Origin: Gracilimonas sp.
GTDB lineage: Bacteria > Bacteroidota > Rhodothermia > Balneolales > Balneolaceae
Reading direction: 5' to 3'
Length of the DNA stretch: 64,000 bases
Assembly (NCBI RefSeq): GCF_040218225.1
Contig: NZ_JAVJQO010000004.1
Coordinates: 248,001-312,000 of the forward strand
The notes below the pieces were generated by a model. That model saw only the letters and a program-made list of their open reading frames with translations. It did not search any database and was not told the origin of the DNA. The translations under genes were made by a program, and so were the position numbers. The first letter of the stretch is position 1. Each line of letters starts with the position of its first letter. Of this stretch, positions 43,553 through 52,380 are shown in pieces.

Positions 43553-45172
43553 ATGGGAATTCGAGGAGAAGAAAAAGAGCCTGCTAAAAAAACAGGCATC
43601 AATAAATATTTTGATATCCATAAGCCTGTTTTTTGGCCTTCTGTTGTGTTAATCACAGCAATGATTGTAACTACTTTATTATTAGGCGACCAAGCCGAAA
43701 CCATTTTTAGCGCTATCCAAACTGCAATCACTGACAATGGAGGATGGTTTTTTGTGATCGCCGTAAATGTTTTCATCATCTTTTCTTTATTCATTGCCTT
43801 CAGTCGATTTGGAAGTATTCGCCTGGGTGGGGAAGATGCCGAACCGGATTTCAGCACCCTCGCTTGGTTTGCCATGTTATTCAGTGCTGGCATGGGGATC
43901 GGTATCATGTTCTGGAGCGTTGCTGAACCCATTTTCCATTATCTCTCCCCGCCAATGGCTGACGCAGAATCTGTAGAGGCAGCCCAGCAGGCTATGAACC
44001 TGACTTATCTTCACTGGGGATTTCATGCCTGGGGAATTTATGCGGTGGTTGGGTTATCACTTGGGTTTTTTGCCTTCAACCGTGGTTTACCGCTTTCATT
44101 TCGGTCAGTATTTTACCCTCTCATCGGAGACCGAATCAAAGGATGGATAGGAGATGTCATTGATATCCTGGCTGTTTTAGCAACTTTGTTTGGGCTTGCA
44201 ACTTCCCTCGGATTGGGTGTTCTGCAGGTCAGCGCCGGACTGGATCATGTATTCGGATTGCCGGATAACATCTATCTGCAGGTTGGAATAATCGTGGCTA
44301 TTACAGGCGTCGCCACAGTTTCGGTGGTGCTGGGTATTGACAAAGGCGTTCGGGTTTTAAGTGAAATGAATGTCCGTATAGCAGCCTTATTCTTAGTCTT
44401 TGTGATTTTAGTCGGCCCAACCATTTTCATCTTCGATTCCTTCATTCAAAACTTTGGCGGATATCTGAATTCTGTTGCTACTTTTAGTTTTTGGACTGAA
44501 TCTTATGCCGGCACTAACTGGCAAAGTTCATGGACTATTTTTTACTGGGCATGGTGGATTTCATGGTCACCGTATGTTGGAATGTTTATCGCCCGGATTT
44601 CCAAAGGACGATCTGTTAAGGAATTTGTACTCGGCGTATTAATTGTGCCAAGCATCATCACTTTTCTGTGGATGTCTGCTTTTGGAGGTTCGGCCATCAA
44701 CCTTGAAATGGGAGGAATTGGAAACATAGGTGATGCTGTAAACGAAAATGTAGCCACAGCGCTGTTTGTATTTCTTGAGCAGTTCCCGCTTGAGATGGTT
44801 ACTTCTATCATTGCTATCGTACTTATCCTGAGTTTCTTTGTTACCTCATCCGACTCTGGCTCCCTCGTAATTGACGGACTAACCAGCGGCGGTAAGCTGG
44901 ATGCTCCTGTTGGCCAGCGTATTTTTTGGGCTCAAACCGAGGGACTGGTAGCCGCTATATTACTGGTTGGCGGTGGATTAAGCGCCCTTCAAACAGCATC
45001 CATCAGTACCGGATTACCATTTGCCCTCATACTTTTGGTTATGTGTTATAGCCTTCACCGGGGATTGAAACGTGAATACAAAGAGAATCAGCAAAAGGTA
45101 AAAGACAAAGAACGCGATTCGTATAAAGAACTCGTTAAAGACGCCATCAACAATCAAAAACAAGAGGATTAA
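43553..45172 (+). CDS. BCCT-family betaine/choline/carnitine transporter
   Basis: Inner-membrane uptake of glycine betaine, choline or carnitine, usually driven by Na+. 539 residues with 12 membrane spans. Family signatures: GIGIMFWSVAEPIFHY near residue 115-130, and the tryptophan box FYWAWWISWSPYVGMFIARIS near 330 (given in part). The hydrophilic N-terminus (MGIRGEEKEPAKKTGINKY) and the charged C-terminus (KEYKENQQKVKDKERD) are typical; in relatives the C-terminus senses osmotic state. The universal stress protein gene follows 11 nt later, suggesting one osmotic-stress operon. Confidence 0.94.
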   Translation: MGIRGEEKEPAKKTGINKYFDIHKPVFWPSVVLITAMIVTTLLLGDQAETIFSAIQTAITDNGGWFFVIAVNVFIIFSLFIAFSRFGSIRLGGEDAEPDFSTLAWFAMLFSAGMGIGIMFWSVAEPIFHYLSPPMADAESVEAAQQAMNLTYLHWGFHAWGIYAVVGLSLGFFAFNRGLPLSFRSVFYPLIGDRIKGWIGDVIDILAVLATLFGLATSLGLGVLQVSAGLDHVFGLPDNIYLQVGIIVAITGVATVSVVLGIDKGVRVLSEMNVRIAALFLVFVILVGPTIFIFDSFIQNFGGYLNSVATFSFWTESYAGTNWQSSWTIFYWAWWISWSPYVGMFIARISKGRSVKEFVLGVLIVPSIITFLWMSAFGGSAINLEMGGIGNIGDAVNENVATALFVFLEQFPLEMVTSIIAIVLILSFFVTSSDSGSLVIDGLTSGGKLDAPVGQRIFWAQTEGLVAAILLVGGGLSALQTASISTGLPFALILLVMCYSLHRGLKREYKENQQKVKDKERDSYKELVKDAINNQKQED

Positions 45173-45183
45173 GGAGTCTTATT

Positions 45184-46095
45184 ATGAAGAATTTCGATCA
45201 TTGGTTTGTATGCTTAGACTTATCCAAAATGGACGATATCCTGATTGGATATACTAACTTTCTGACATCCGTTATTGAGCCAAAAACGATCTCTTTTCTG
45301 CATGTGGTGGAATCCGGAAATGTAGCCAAGGAAATGGCCAAATTGTTTCCAAATATAGAAAGTGATCAGGATTTCGAAGATGTAATCAGAGATGAGCTGA
45401 ACGATAAAATTAAAGATCATTTCGGCGATACAGATATTGAAATCCGTCTTATCATAAAAGAAGGCCGGCCCACCGACCAAATCATCGAGCTCATGAATTC
45501 CATAGATCCTGATCTATTACTCATGGGTAAAAAAACCGGTTATGTTGGGGAAGGAGTAATCGCACGCAGAATCGTAAAATACGTTCCGGCTTCTATTCTT
45601 TTTGTCCCCGAGAACAGCCGTTATGCCATGAATACCATACTAACGCCTGTTGATTTTTCCTCACAATCAGCTAATGCGGTTAAGCTGGCCCGAAACCTCG
45701 TGGAACCCCAGAGTGGATCTGTTCAGGCCCAGCATATTTTTAAATATCCCTCACATTTTTTCCCTTATATGCCCAGCGAGGATGAAAAGGATAAAATCAG
45801 AAATCATATAAAGGATCAAAAAGAAGCATTTGTTTCTGAATATGAGCTTCCTGATGACGTGAAATTTACTCTTACCCTTCATAAAGAAGGACGTATTGGG
45901 GATGAAGTGTATGACGAAGCTGTTAGAAATCAGGCCGACCTTATCATAGTTGGCTCCAAATCGGATAAAAAAATCACCAGCATTTTGAGGGATGACTTCA
46001 CCGATAAAATGACGTACTACTCTTTCGGCATTCCCCTGTTAATCGTCAAGAACAAAGAGAAACACCAGAAATTCCTGAAGACGTTGTTTAGTTAA
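45184..46095 (+). CDS. double-domain universal stress protein
   Basis: 303 residues. Two UspA-like domains: residues 1-140 (with LLMGKKTGYVGEGVIARRIV, a G-x-G-type loop) and 150-295 (TILTPVDFSSQSANAVKLAR, IIVGSKSDKKITSILRDDFT). The first lacks the full ATP-binding G-2x-G-9x-G(S/T) pattern but is close to it. Located 11 nt after the BCCT gene (GAGGATTAAGGAGTCTTATT upstream of ATG contains a good AAGGAG site), so it is likely co-transcribed and acts with osmolyte uptake. Ligand and partner unknown. Confidence 0.87.
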   Translation: MKNFDHWFVCLDLSKMDDILIGYTNFLTSVIEPKTISFLHVVESGNVAKEMAKLFPNIESDQDFEDVIRDELNDKIKDHFGDTDIEIRLIIKEGRPTDQIIELMNSIDPDLLLMGKKTGYVGEGVIARRIVKYVPASILFVPENSRYAMNTILTPVDFSSQSANAVKLARNLVEPQSGSVQAQHIFKYPSHFFPYMPSEDEKDKIRNHIKDQKEAFVSEYELPDDVKFTLTLHKEGRIGDEVYDEAVRNQADLIIVGSKSDKKITSILRDDFTDKMTYYSFGIPLLIVKNKEKHQKFLKTLFS

Positions 46096-46109
46096 GAGCT
46101 GACTGTTCG

Positions 46110-46223
46110 GAAAGCAACCGCAGCGAGCAAATACCCTGGTAATGTTACTGAACCTTATCAGGGAGATCGCTTCGTCGAAAAGTTAATGAACCTATCTAAC
46201 TGAATATTCTCCTCGCGATGACC
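46110..46223. repeat. degenerate second copy of the GTCATYGCGAGGAG palindromic repeat
   Basis: GATCGCTTCGTCGAA at about 46165-46179 matches the inner part of the copy at 35461-35610, and CTCCTCGCGATGAC at 46209-46222 matches its right end. The left end is worn (GCAGCGAGCAA near 46120). It lies in the 358-base gap between the Usp gene and yajC. Confidence 0.65.
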
Positions 46224-46275
46224 ATCTTACCTCTCAGTATTTCTTTTCTCTGCTACGTTGCAAATACTGCAACCT

Positions 46276-46363
46276 CTGTCATTCCTGCGAAGGCAGGAAT
46301 CCGGTTATTACATTAGCGAATAATCAAAATAAAGAACTACTTCTCTTTGTAAGGGAATGACAG
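46276..46363. repeat. 88-bp miniature element with 10-bp terminal inverted repeats
   Basis: CTGTCATTCC at 46276-46285 and GGAATGACAG at 46354-46363 are perfect inverted copies. The left end continues as the ATTCCTGCG..GCAGGAAT hairpin seen at 40934. The inside is AT-rich and has no ORF. Together with the repeat at 46110 it accounts for most of the gap before yajC. Confidence 0.7.
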
Positions 46364-46453
46364 GAGAATGGGAAAACGTTTTAATATCGTCATTGAATAC
46401 AGGAATTCGTATCTTCGTCCCGCAATAATTTAATCGCACATTAATCAACGACT

Positions 46454-46774
46454 ATGCAATTTTTACCACTTTTTTTAATGGGTAACCCTGACGACCCAAA
46501 TGCTGGCATCATCAACCTGGTGTTTCTGGGTGCTATTTTCCTGGTATTCTACCTTTTCATCATTCGCCCGCAGAGCAAACGACAAAAAGAAATTAAAGAG
46601 AAAGTTGAGGGCATGAAAAAGGGTGATAAAGTTGTTACCTCATCAGGCATCATTGGTATTGTTGATAAAATTGAGGAAAGTGAGTTTCTCCTTGATATCG
46701 ACAGCGGTACTAAAATCCGCATGTTGAAATCAGCCGTAACCGATGTAAATCCACATAAACAAGAAAAAGACTAA
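46454..46774 (+). CDS. yajC: preprotein translocase subunit YajC
   Basis: Small inner-membrane accessory of the Sec translocon (SecDF-YajC). 106 residues: one N-terminal membrane span (NLVFLGAIFLVFYLFIIRPQ) followed by the family signature QSKRQKEIKEKVEGMKKGDK and VVTSSGIIGIVDKIEES. Usual neighbours (secD, secF, tgt) are not here. Upstream is a region of repeats; a TATCTTCG at about 46409 may be a -7 element. Confidence 0.94.
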   Translation: MQFLPLFLMGNPDDPNAGIINLVFLGAIFLVFYLFIIRPQSKRQKEIKEKVEGMKKGDKVVTSSGIIGIVDKIEESEFLLDIDSGTKIRMLKSAVTDVNPHKQEKD

Positions 46775-46786
46775 ACTTGTCTATTT

Positions 46787-46836
46787 CGACCTCTTTTGTT
46801 TTCTCCTTCAACAAGGAGAAAGACGCGCTGTTAAAG
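46787..46836. repeat. repeat copy 2 of the 22-nt block plus hairpin, upstream of ribB
   Basis: Bases 46787-46808 are identical to 41032-41053. TTCTCCTT then pairs perfectly with AAGGAGAA over the loop CAAC. It ends about 40 nt before the ribB start, a similar position to copy 1 before fadJ. Confidence 0.7.
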
Positions 46837-46875
46837 AGACGGAATTGTGATTAGATCAATTTCAATTAATAAACC

Positions 46876-48075
46876 ATGAATCAGGAATTCCGCTTTAATA
46901 CTATCCCCGAGGCCATTGAAGATATCAAAAATGGCAAAATGGTCATTGTTGTAGATGACGAAGACCGGGAAAATGAAGGCGATTTTCTGATGGCGGCTGA
47001 AAAGGTTACCACTGAAGCTATCAATTTAATGGTAACCCACGGCCGCGGATTGGTTTGCGCTCCCATCACCAAAGAAAAAGCAGATAAGCTGAATCTGCGA
47101 CACATGGTACAGGAGGGAGCCGATCCTGACGAGGCGAATTTCACTATCTCCATCGATCACAAGCGGCAAACCACCACCGGCATTTCCGCCGCCGATCGTG
47201 CCAATACCATTCGGGAATTGGCTAGTGATGAATCCAAACCCGTTGACTTCCGGCGCCCCGGACATGTTTTCCCATTACTTTCTGCTGAAGGAGGTGTACT
47301 TCGAAGAGCCGGACATACCGAAGCGGCCATTGACTTAGCCCGACTTGCAGGCTTAAAGCCGGTAGGTATTATTTGTGAGATTATGAAGGAAGACGGGGAA
47401 ATGGCCCGAGTACCCGATCTGATCAAAATGGCGGATGAGTTTGAGATGAAGATCATCACCATCAAAGATCTTATTGCATACCGGAATGAAAATGAGACAC
47501 TGGTTCATGAGGTGATGGATGTGAATCTACCCACCATGTACGGCGACTTTAGTCTGCGCGCTTTTAAAGAGAAGCTTACAGGCGACATCCATCTTGCCTT
47601 GACAAAAGGCAGTTGGACCAAAGAAGAACCGGTGCTTACCCGTGTACATTCCTCCGATTTGATTGGAGACATTTTTGGTGCCCGAAATAAAGACACCAGT
47701 GAGCAACTTCATCAGGCGATGCTGCAGGTAGAGAGAGAAGGAAAAGGGGTGGTTTTATATATGAACCGAAATCAGCGTGGGTCCGTGCTGGTTAATCAGC
47801 TGAAAACCCTGAAGGCCCTGCAACTAGGTAAAATGGAAGATAACGAAGAGGACATTTCCCCTCGCGGTGATGCACGGGATTATGGTGTCGGTGCTCAGAT
47901 TCTTCGTTCGTTGGGCATCCGAAAGCTGAAATTGATGACCAACAACCCTGTCAAGAGAATTGGGATAAAAAGCTTCGGACTGGAAATAGTGGATCAGGTT
48001 CCTATCGAACACAACTTTGATTTTTCTGCTCAGAAATATCCTTTTGAAAAAGAAGAACAAAAGTCAGAAAACTAA
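46876..48075 (+). CDS. ribB: DHBP synthase (RibB) fused to a cysteine-free GTP-cyclohydrolase-II-like domain
   Basis: Residues 1-200 are 3,4-dihydroxy-2-butanone-4-phosphate synthase for riboflavin (DDEDRENEGDFLMAAEKV at 28-45, HGRGLVCAPI, RRAGHTEAAIDLARLAGL). Residues about 210-399 resemble RibA, but where GTP cyclohydrolase II has its zinc site (SECLTGDVFGSxRCDCGxQL) this protein reads RVHSSDLIGDIFGARNKDTS at 256-275. There is no cysteine at all after residue 167, so the zinc site is gone and cyclohydrolase activity is unlikely. This is like the RibBX type, in which the second domain is thought to modulate RibB. A true RibA must be elsewhere. The 3' end overlaps the end of convergent lspA. 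Confidence 0.9.
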   Translation: MNQEFRFNTIPEAIEDIKNGKMVIVVDDEDRENEGDFLMAAEKVTTEAINLMVTHGRGLVCAPITKEKADKLNLRHMVQEGADPDEANFTISIDHKRQTTTGISAADRANTIRELASDESKPVDFRRPGHVFPLLSAEGGVLRRAGHTEAAIDLARLAGLKPVGIICEIMKEDGEMARVPDLIKMADEFEMKIITIKDLIAYRNENETLVHEVMDVNLPTMYGDFSLRAFKEKLTGDIHLALTKGSWTKEEPVLTRVHSSDLIGDIFGARNKDTSEQLHQAMLQVEREGKGVVLYMNRNQRGSVLVNQLKTLKALQLGKMEDNEEDISPRGDARDYGVGAQILRSLGIRKLKLMTNNPVKRIGIKSFGLEIVDQVPIEHNFDFSAQKYPFEKEEQKSEN

Positions 48076-48668
48076 ATTATCCCTTCCTGTTTGGCAGGCT
48101 CTTCTAAATGTACATCTTCCATTTCTTCGGAAGAATCAGACTCTGAATCTGCTTTCTGTGTGATAAAGAATCGCTTATTAAAAAGCAGCAGCAGAATAAT
48201 AGAGCAGGAAATGGCGATATCAGCCACATTAAAAATGTATGGGAAAACGGTCCAGTCGCCAATTTGAAGAGAAAAATAAATAAAGTCGACTACATGACCT
48301 TCCAGCATCCCCCCATAATCCATGATTAATCCCATAAACAGGCGATCTGAAATATTCCCGAATGCTCCGCCTACTATCAATCCCATGCAAATTAAATAAC
48401 CAACGCTGGCTTCTTGAAGATTTTTCAGGATATAGATCAAAATTCCGGAGACGGCTAAAATAGCTATGGCACTTATTACAGGCGTAGAGAGTACATCTAT
48501 GCCCAGGGCCATCCCGGGATTTTTTGTGAAATAGAATTGCAGCCATCCATCAATCAGGACTTTATTCTGCAATTCAGGGGTCGTCCGGATCAACCACTTC
48601 GTAATCTGGTCTATAACCAGCACAACGGAAGCCGGAACTAATAAAGCGAGCAGTTTTTTTCGGGTCAA
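48072..48668 (-). CDS. lspA: lipoprotein signal peptidase (signal peptidase II)
   Basis: Inner-membrane aspartyl protease that cuts lipoprotein signals after lipidation. 198 residues with four spans. Both catalytic aspartates are present: GGAFGNISDRLFMGLIMDYG and FNVADIAIS. The C-terminal tail after the last span (KADSESDSSEEMEDVHLEEP) is an acidic extension of about 35 residues not found in most LspA. Last gene of an apparent ileS-dksA-lspA transcript; the gap to the DksA-like gene is about 10 nt. Confidence 0.94.
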   Translation of the reverse strand: MTRKKLLALLVPASVVLVIDQITKWLIRTTPELQNKVLIDGWLQFYFTKNPGMALGIDVLSTPVISAIAILAVSGILIYILKNLQEASVGYLICMGLIVGGAFGNISDRLFMGLIMDYGGMLEGHVVDFIYFSLQIGDWTVFPYIFNVADIAISCSIILLLLFNKRFFITQKADSESDSSEEMEDVHLEEPAKQEGII

Positions 48669-48678
48669 ACCAGCTGGA

Positions 48679-49080
48679 TTATCTGCGTTTCAGTTTAGCT
48701 TCGATACTCAGCTGAGTATGCGGTACAGCTTCAAGACGTCCTTTGGAAATTTTATTTCCGGTAACCTTACACACGCCATACGTTTTATTGTCGATACGCT
48801 TGAGGGCATCGTCCAGATATTTGACAAACTTTCGTGTTCTGTTAAAGAGCATGTATGTTTTTTCGCGCTCCTGCGCGTCTGTGCCAGCATCAGCCATATG
48901 GTAAGAATAGGCCGATTCATCAGAAGCATTTTCCATGCTTTCACGCAAAGTTCGCTGAAGAGTGTTCAGCTCTTCTTCAGCTTCTTCCATCTTCTTGATG
49001 ATGATCTCGCGGAAGTATTCCAGTTCTTTATCACTATAAGGAGATACTCTTTCGTCGTTTTTTGTTTCTTTTTCTGCCAT
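48679..49080 (-). CDS. DksA/TraR-family protein with degenerate zinc finger
   Basis: 133 residues from the ATG at 49080 (MAEKETKNDERVSPYSDKEL); the frame is open further but runs into ileS. A long N-terminal coiled coil (about 18-95: YFREIIIKKMEEAEEELNTL) carries an acidic tip region (ADAGTDAQEREK). The C-terminal finger reads GVCKVTGNKISKGRLEAVPH TQLSIEAK in two parts: only the first of the four zinc cysteines remains. Bacteroidota DksA-like proteins often show this. They bind RNA polymerase through the secondary channel. Located between ileS and lspA. Confidence 0.85.
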   Translation of the reverse strand: MAEKETKNDERVSPYSDKELEYFREIIIKKMEEAEEELNTLQRTLRESMENASDESAYSYHMADAGTDAQEREKTYMLFNRTRKFVKYLDDALKRIDNKTYGVCKVTGNKISKGRLEAVPHTQLSIEAKLKRR

Positions 49081-49090
49081 AGCTGCTAGG

Positions 49091-52000
49091 TTATGAATTA
49101 ATATTTCTTCGTATGGAGATGGTGCACTCTTCCTCTCCAATTTCCCAGGTTTTAGTGAAGTCTGAAACTTCGAGTTCTGAGATTTGAATTTCTTCCGCCA
49201 GTGTTTCTTTCTTAATATAATCACTCATAGAAACAACGGCCTCTTTAATATTGTCGGCTCCGGTAAAACCTATCGAAATCCGATCGGTCACATCGAAGTT
49301 TGCTTCCTTTCTCATGTTCTGAACTCGGTTCACAAACTCCCGGGCCATTCCTTCCTGAATCAGTTCTTCGCTAAGATCGGTGTCAACGGCTACACTTAAG
49401 CCACCTTCGGTTTCTACCGTCCAGCCTTCTAATCCGGTTCGGATAATTTCCAATCCTTCAGAATCGATACGAATGGTTTCACCGTCAACATCCAGATCAA
49501 TCCAGCCATTTTTTTCAAAGCCGGTGATTTCCTCTGTCGTCAGTTTACCAATTCGGGCAGCAACCGCCTTCATTTTAGGTCCCAGTCTCTTACCGAGCAC
49601 TGGATAGTTTGGTTTCGCTGATTTTCGGACAATTCCAGAATCGTCATCCACAAACTGGATATCTTTAACGTTCACCTCTTCTAATATTATGTCCCGAACC
49701 GATTCAATCGCCTGGCGTTCACTTTCATCTTTTATAGGAAGAATAATTCGCGACAAAGGCTGGCGGACATTCATCTCTATTTGATTACGAACACGCAACA
49801 CAATGTAGGAAATCAACCTGGCCATTTCCATTTTGTGCTCAAGTGCCTTATTGATCGCTGTTTCTTCCACTGTTGGGAAAAAAGCAATATGGACTGATTC
49901 CTCATCCTGCTGCGTCACGTTATTCAGTTTTTGATACAACCATTCGCCAATAAATGGAGCAATAGGGCTAATCAGCTTACTGAGGTTACTCAGGCATTCA
50001 TAAAGTGTTTGATACGCAGCTGTTTTATCCAGCGTATTTCCTTCTTTCCAGAAGCGGCGTCGGTTTCGACGTACATACCAGTTACTAAGTTCTTCCACAA
50101 AGCTTTCCAGTTCGCGGGCCGCTTTGGTAGGTTCATAATCTTCGTAGTACTCTTCTACCAGCTTAACAGTAGAGTTCAGTTTCGAAATCACCCACTTGTC
50201 AATTTCTGGTCTGTCAGCAATTGGAATAGCCGTTCCGGAGAATGTAAACCCGTCAATATTTGCATACATCGCAAAGAAAGAATAGGTGTTTACTATTGTG
50301 TTGAAAAACTTTCTCTGAACTTCTTTAAGTCCGTCGTCGCTGAATTTCAGGTTTTCCCAGGGAGATGAGTTACTCATCATATACCAGCGAACCGTATCAG
50401 CTCCATATTCCTGAATCACTTCAAAAGGATCTACGGTATTCCCTTTCGACTTACTCATCTTCTCGCCGTTTTCGTCCAGAACCAATCCGTTTGAAACAAC
50501 ATTTTTGTAAGCCTGCTCATTAAAAAGCATGGTTCCAAGGGCATGTAATGTATAGAACCACCCGCGGGTTTGATCTACACCCTCTGCAATAAAGTCGGCC
50601 GGGTAGTTATAGCTGAATTCATGGTCGTTATCAAAAGGGTAGTGCCATTGTGCAAAAGGCATGGCGCCGGAATCGAACCAAACATCCAGCAAATCCGGAA
50701 TACGGCGCATAGTTGCCCCATCAGGGCCTTCCCATGTCAATTCATCTATATAAGGCCGGTGAAGATCGATTTCTTCATCTTCTTCGAGTCCGGCTTTTTC
50801 ACGAAGTTCGGCCATACTTCCGATACACTCTACATAATCCGGGTCTTTATCACTCACCCAGATCGGAATTGGTGTTCCCCAGTATCGCTGACGGGAAACG
50901 GCCCAGTCTACATTATTTTCCAGCCAGGTTCCAAAACGACCGGTTCCTGTACTTTCAGGCTTCCAATTGATCTGCTTATTAAGCTCCACCATGCGATCTT
51001 TTACTTTGGTGGTTTCGATGAACCATGACTCTACGGGGTACGACATTAAAGGCGTGCCTTTTCTCCAGTCGAATGGATAGTTGTGAACCATGGTCTCATG
51101 TTTATACATGAGGTTCTTTTCCTTAATGGCTCTGGCAATATCTTTGTCGGCCTCTTTAAACCACTGCCCCTGGAAATCAGGTGCTTTATCGGTGAATTTG
51201 CCATCCCGGTCAATAGGGTTGAACATCGGGATATTTGCTTTCTGGCAGGAGTCAAAGTCATCCGCACCAAAAGCAGGAGCGGTATGAACCACTCCGGTAC
51301 CATCTTCAGTAGTAACATAGTCTGCTGGAATCACTTTCCACGCTTCAGACTTATCAAACTCTTTGGAGGCAAAGTCAAAAACCGGCTCGTACGTACGATG
51401 CAAAAGCATGGAGCCCTTCATTTCTTCCTGAATGATATAATCTTCACCCAGAACCTCTTCCACACAATCTTTAGCCATAATGAATGTCTCATCAAAATGG
51501 CCCACTTTTACGTAATCCAGGTTTGGGTTCACCGCCAGCGCCATATTAGATACTATCGTCCATGGGGTGGTAGTCCAGGCAAGGAAGTACGTATTTTCTT
51601 CGCCCACAACCGGAAACTTCACATATATAGATGGATCCTGAGTCTCTTTATACCCAAGGCTTACTTCATGAGAGGAAAGTACCGTTCCGCTTCCCGGAGA
51701 GTACCACTGAATTTTGTAGCCTTTATAAACCAGATTTTTTTCGAAAAGCTTATTAAATGCCCACCAAACTGATTCAATATAGTTATTCTCAAAAGTGATG
51801 TAAGGATTGTCCTGGTCTACCCAATAGGCCATACGGGAAGTCAATTCATCCCAGAGATCTTTATACTTGAGTACACTTTCTCGGCACTTGGCATTATATT
51901 TTTCAATACCATACTCTTCTACCTGAGCACGGCCTTCTAATCCCAGTTCCTTCTCAACTTCAATTTCTACGGGGAGGCCATGCGTATCCCAGCCAGCCTT

Positions 52001-52249
52001 ACGTTCTACCCTGAATCCCTTTAATGTTTTATAGCGGCAGAACATATCCTTAACGGTACGGGCCATCACATGATGAATACCCGGCTTACCATTAGCCGTG
52101 GGTGGACCTTCAAAAAAGGTATAGGGAATCCCATCCTCACGGGTTTTGAGGCTTTTTTTAAATATCTGATTATCCTTCCACCAATTCAGGGTTTCAACTT
52201 CTGACTTGGGAAAGCTTAACTGCTTTATTTCTTCGAATTTTTTTGCCAT
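49091..52249 (-). CDS. ileS: isoleucyl-tRNA synthetase
   Basis: Charges tRNA-Ile. 1052 residues, close to the longer (class with about 1030-1060 residues) bacterial/eukaryotic-like type. HIGH-type motif: PTANGKPGIHHVMAR near residue 50-65; KMSKS in GEKMSKSKGNTVDPFEV near residue 597. The editing domain is present between them (AWTTTPWTIVSNMALAVNP, GTGVVHTAPAFGADD). The C-terminal part is the anticodon-binding and tail region. First gene of the ileS-dksA-lspA run. On its 5' side the minus strand has TATATTTG at 52285-52292, a possible -7 element. Confidence 0.97.
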   Translation of the reverse strand: MAKKFEEIKQLSFPKSEVETLNWWKDNQIFKKSLKTREDGIPYTFFEGPPTANGKPGIHHVMARTVKDMFCRYKTLKGFRVERKAGWDTHGLPVEIEVEKELGLEGRAQVEEYGIEKYNAKCRESVLKYKDLWDELTSRMAYWVDQDNPYITFENNYIESVWWAFNKLFEKNLVYKGYKIQWYSPGSGTVLSSHEVSLGYKETQDPSIYVKFPVVGEENTYFLAWTTTPWTIVSNMALAVNPNLDYVKVGHFDETFIMAKDCVEEVLGEDYIIQEEMKGSMLLHRTYEPVFDFASKEFDKSEAWKVIPADYVTTEDGTGVVHTAPAFGADDFDSCQKANIPMFNPIDRDGKFTDKAPDFQGQWFKEADKDIARAIKEKNLMYKHETMVHNYPFDWRKGTPLMSYPVESWFIETTKVKDRMVELNKQINWKPESTGTGRFGTWLENNVDWAVSRQRYWGTPIPIWVSDKDPDYVECIGSMAELREKAGLEEDEEIDLHRPYIDELTWEGPDGATMRRIPDLLDVWFDSGAMPFAQWHYPFDNDHEFSYNYPADFIAEGVDQTRGWFYTLHALGTMLFNEQAYKNVVSNGLVLDENGEKMSKSKGNTVDPFEVIQEYGADTVRWYMMSNSSPWENLKFSDDGLKEVQRKFFNTIVNTYSFFAMYANIDGFTFSGTAIPIADRPEIDKWVISKLNSTVKLVEEYYEDYEPTKAARELESFVEELSNWYVRRNRRRFWKEGNTLDKTAAYQTLYECLSNLSKLISPIAPFIGEWLYQKLNNVTQQDEESVHIAFFPTVEETAINKALEHKMEMARLISYIVLRVRNQIEMNVRQPLSRIILPIKDESERQAIESVRDIILEEVNVKDIQFVDDDSGIVRKSAKPNYPVLGKRLGPKMKAVAARIGKLTTEEITGFEKNGWIDLDVDGETIRIDSEGLEIIRTGLEGWTVETEGGLSVAVDTDLSEELIQEGMAREFVNRVQNMRKEANFDVTDRISIGFTGADNIKEAVVSMSDYIKKETLAEEIQISELEVSDFTKTWEIGEEECTISIRRNINS

Positions 52250-52380
52250 AAAAAACTTAGTTCCGGCGAATCATTAATAAGCCTCAAATATACAAAATAT
52301 CAGAGAAAACCATGTATTCAGTTCGCTCAAAAAAATCTGCAACTTGTAGCTAACGCCAAGCATGTTTTCTGAACACTTAA

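Noticed and set aside
46876-48075. FMN riboswitch upstream of ribB
   Set aside because: The 100-base gap contains only the 22-nt repeat with its hairpin and no conserved RFN-box sequence.
51083-51772. 229-codon plus-strand frame inside ileS
   Set aside because: Shadow of ileS; composition is unlike a real protein and ileS is fully conserved over this region.
52285-52292. TATATTTG on the minus strand as the ileS promoter
   Set aside because: It matches the -7 element, but no TTTG is found 19-21 nt upstream, so I do not list it as a feature.
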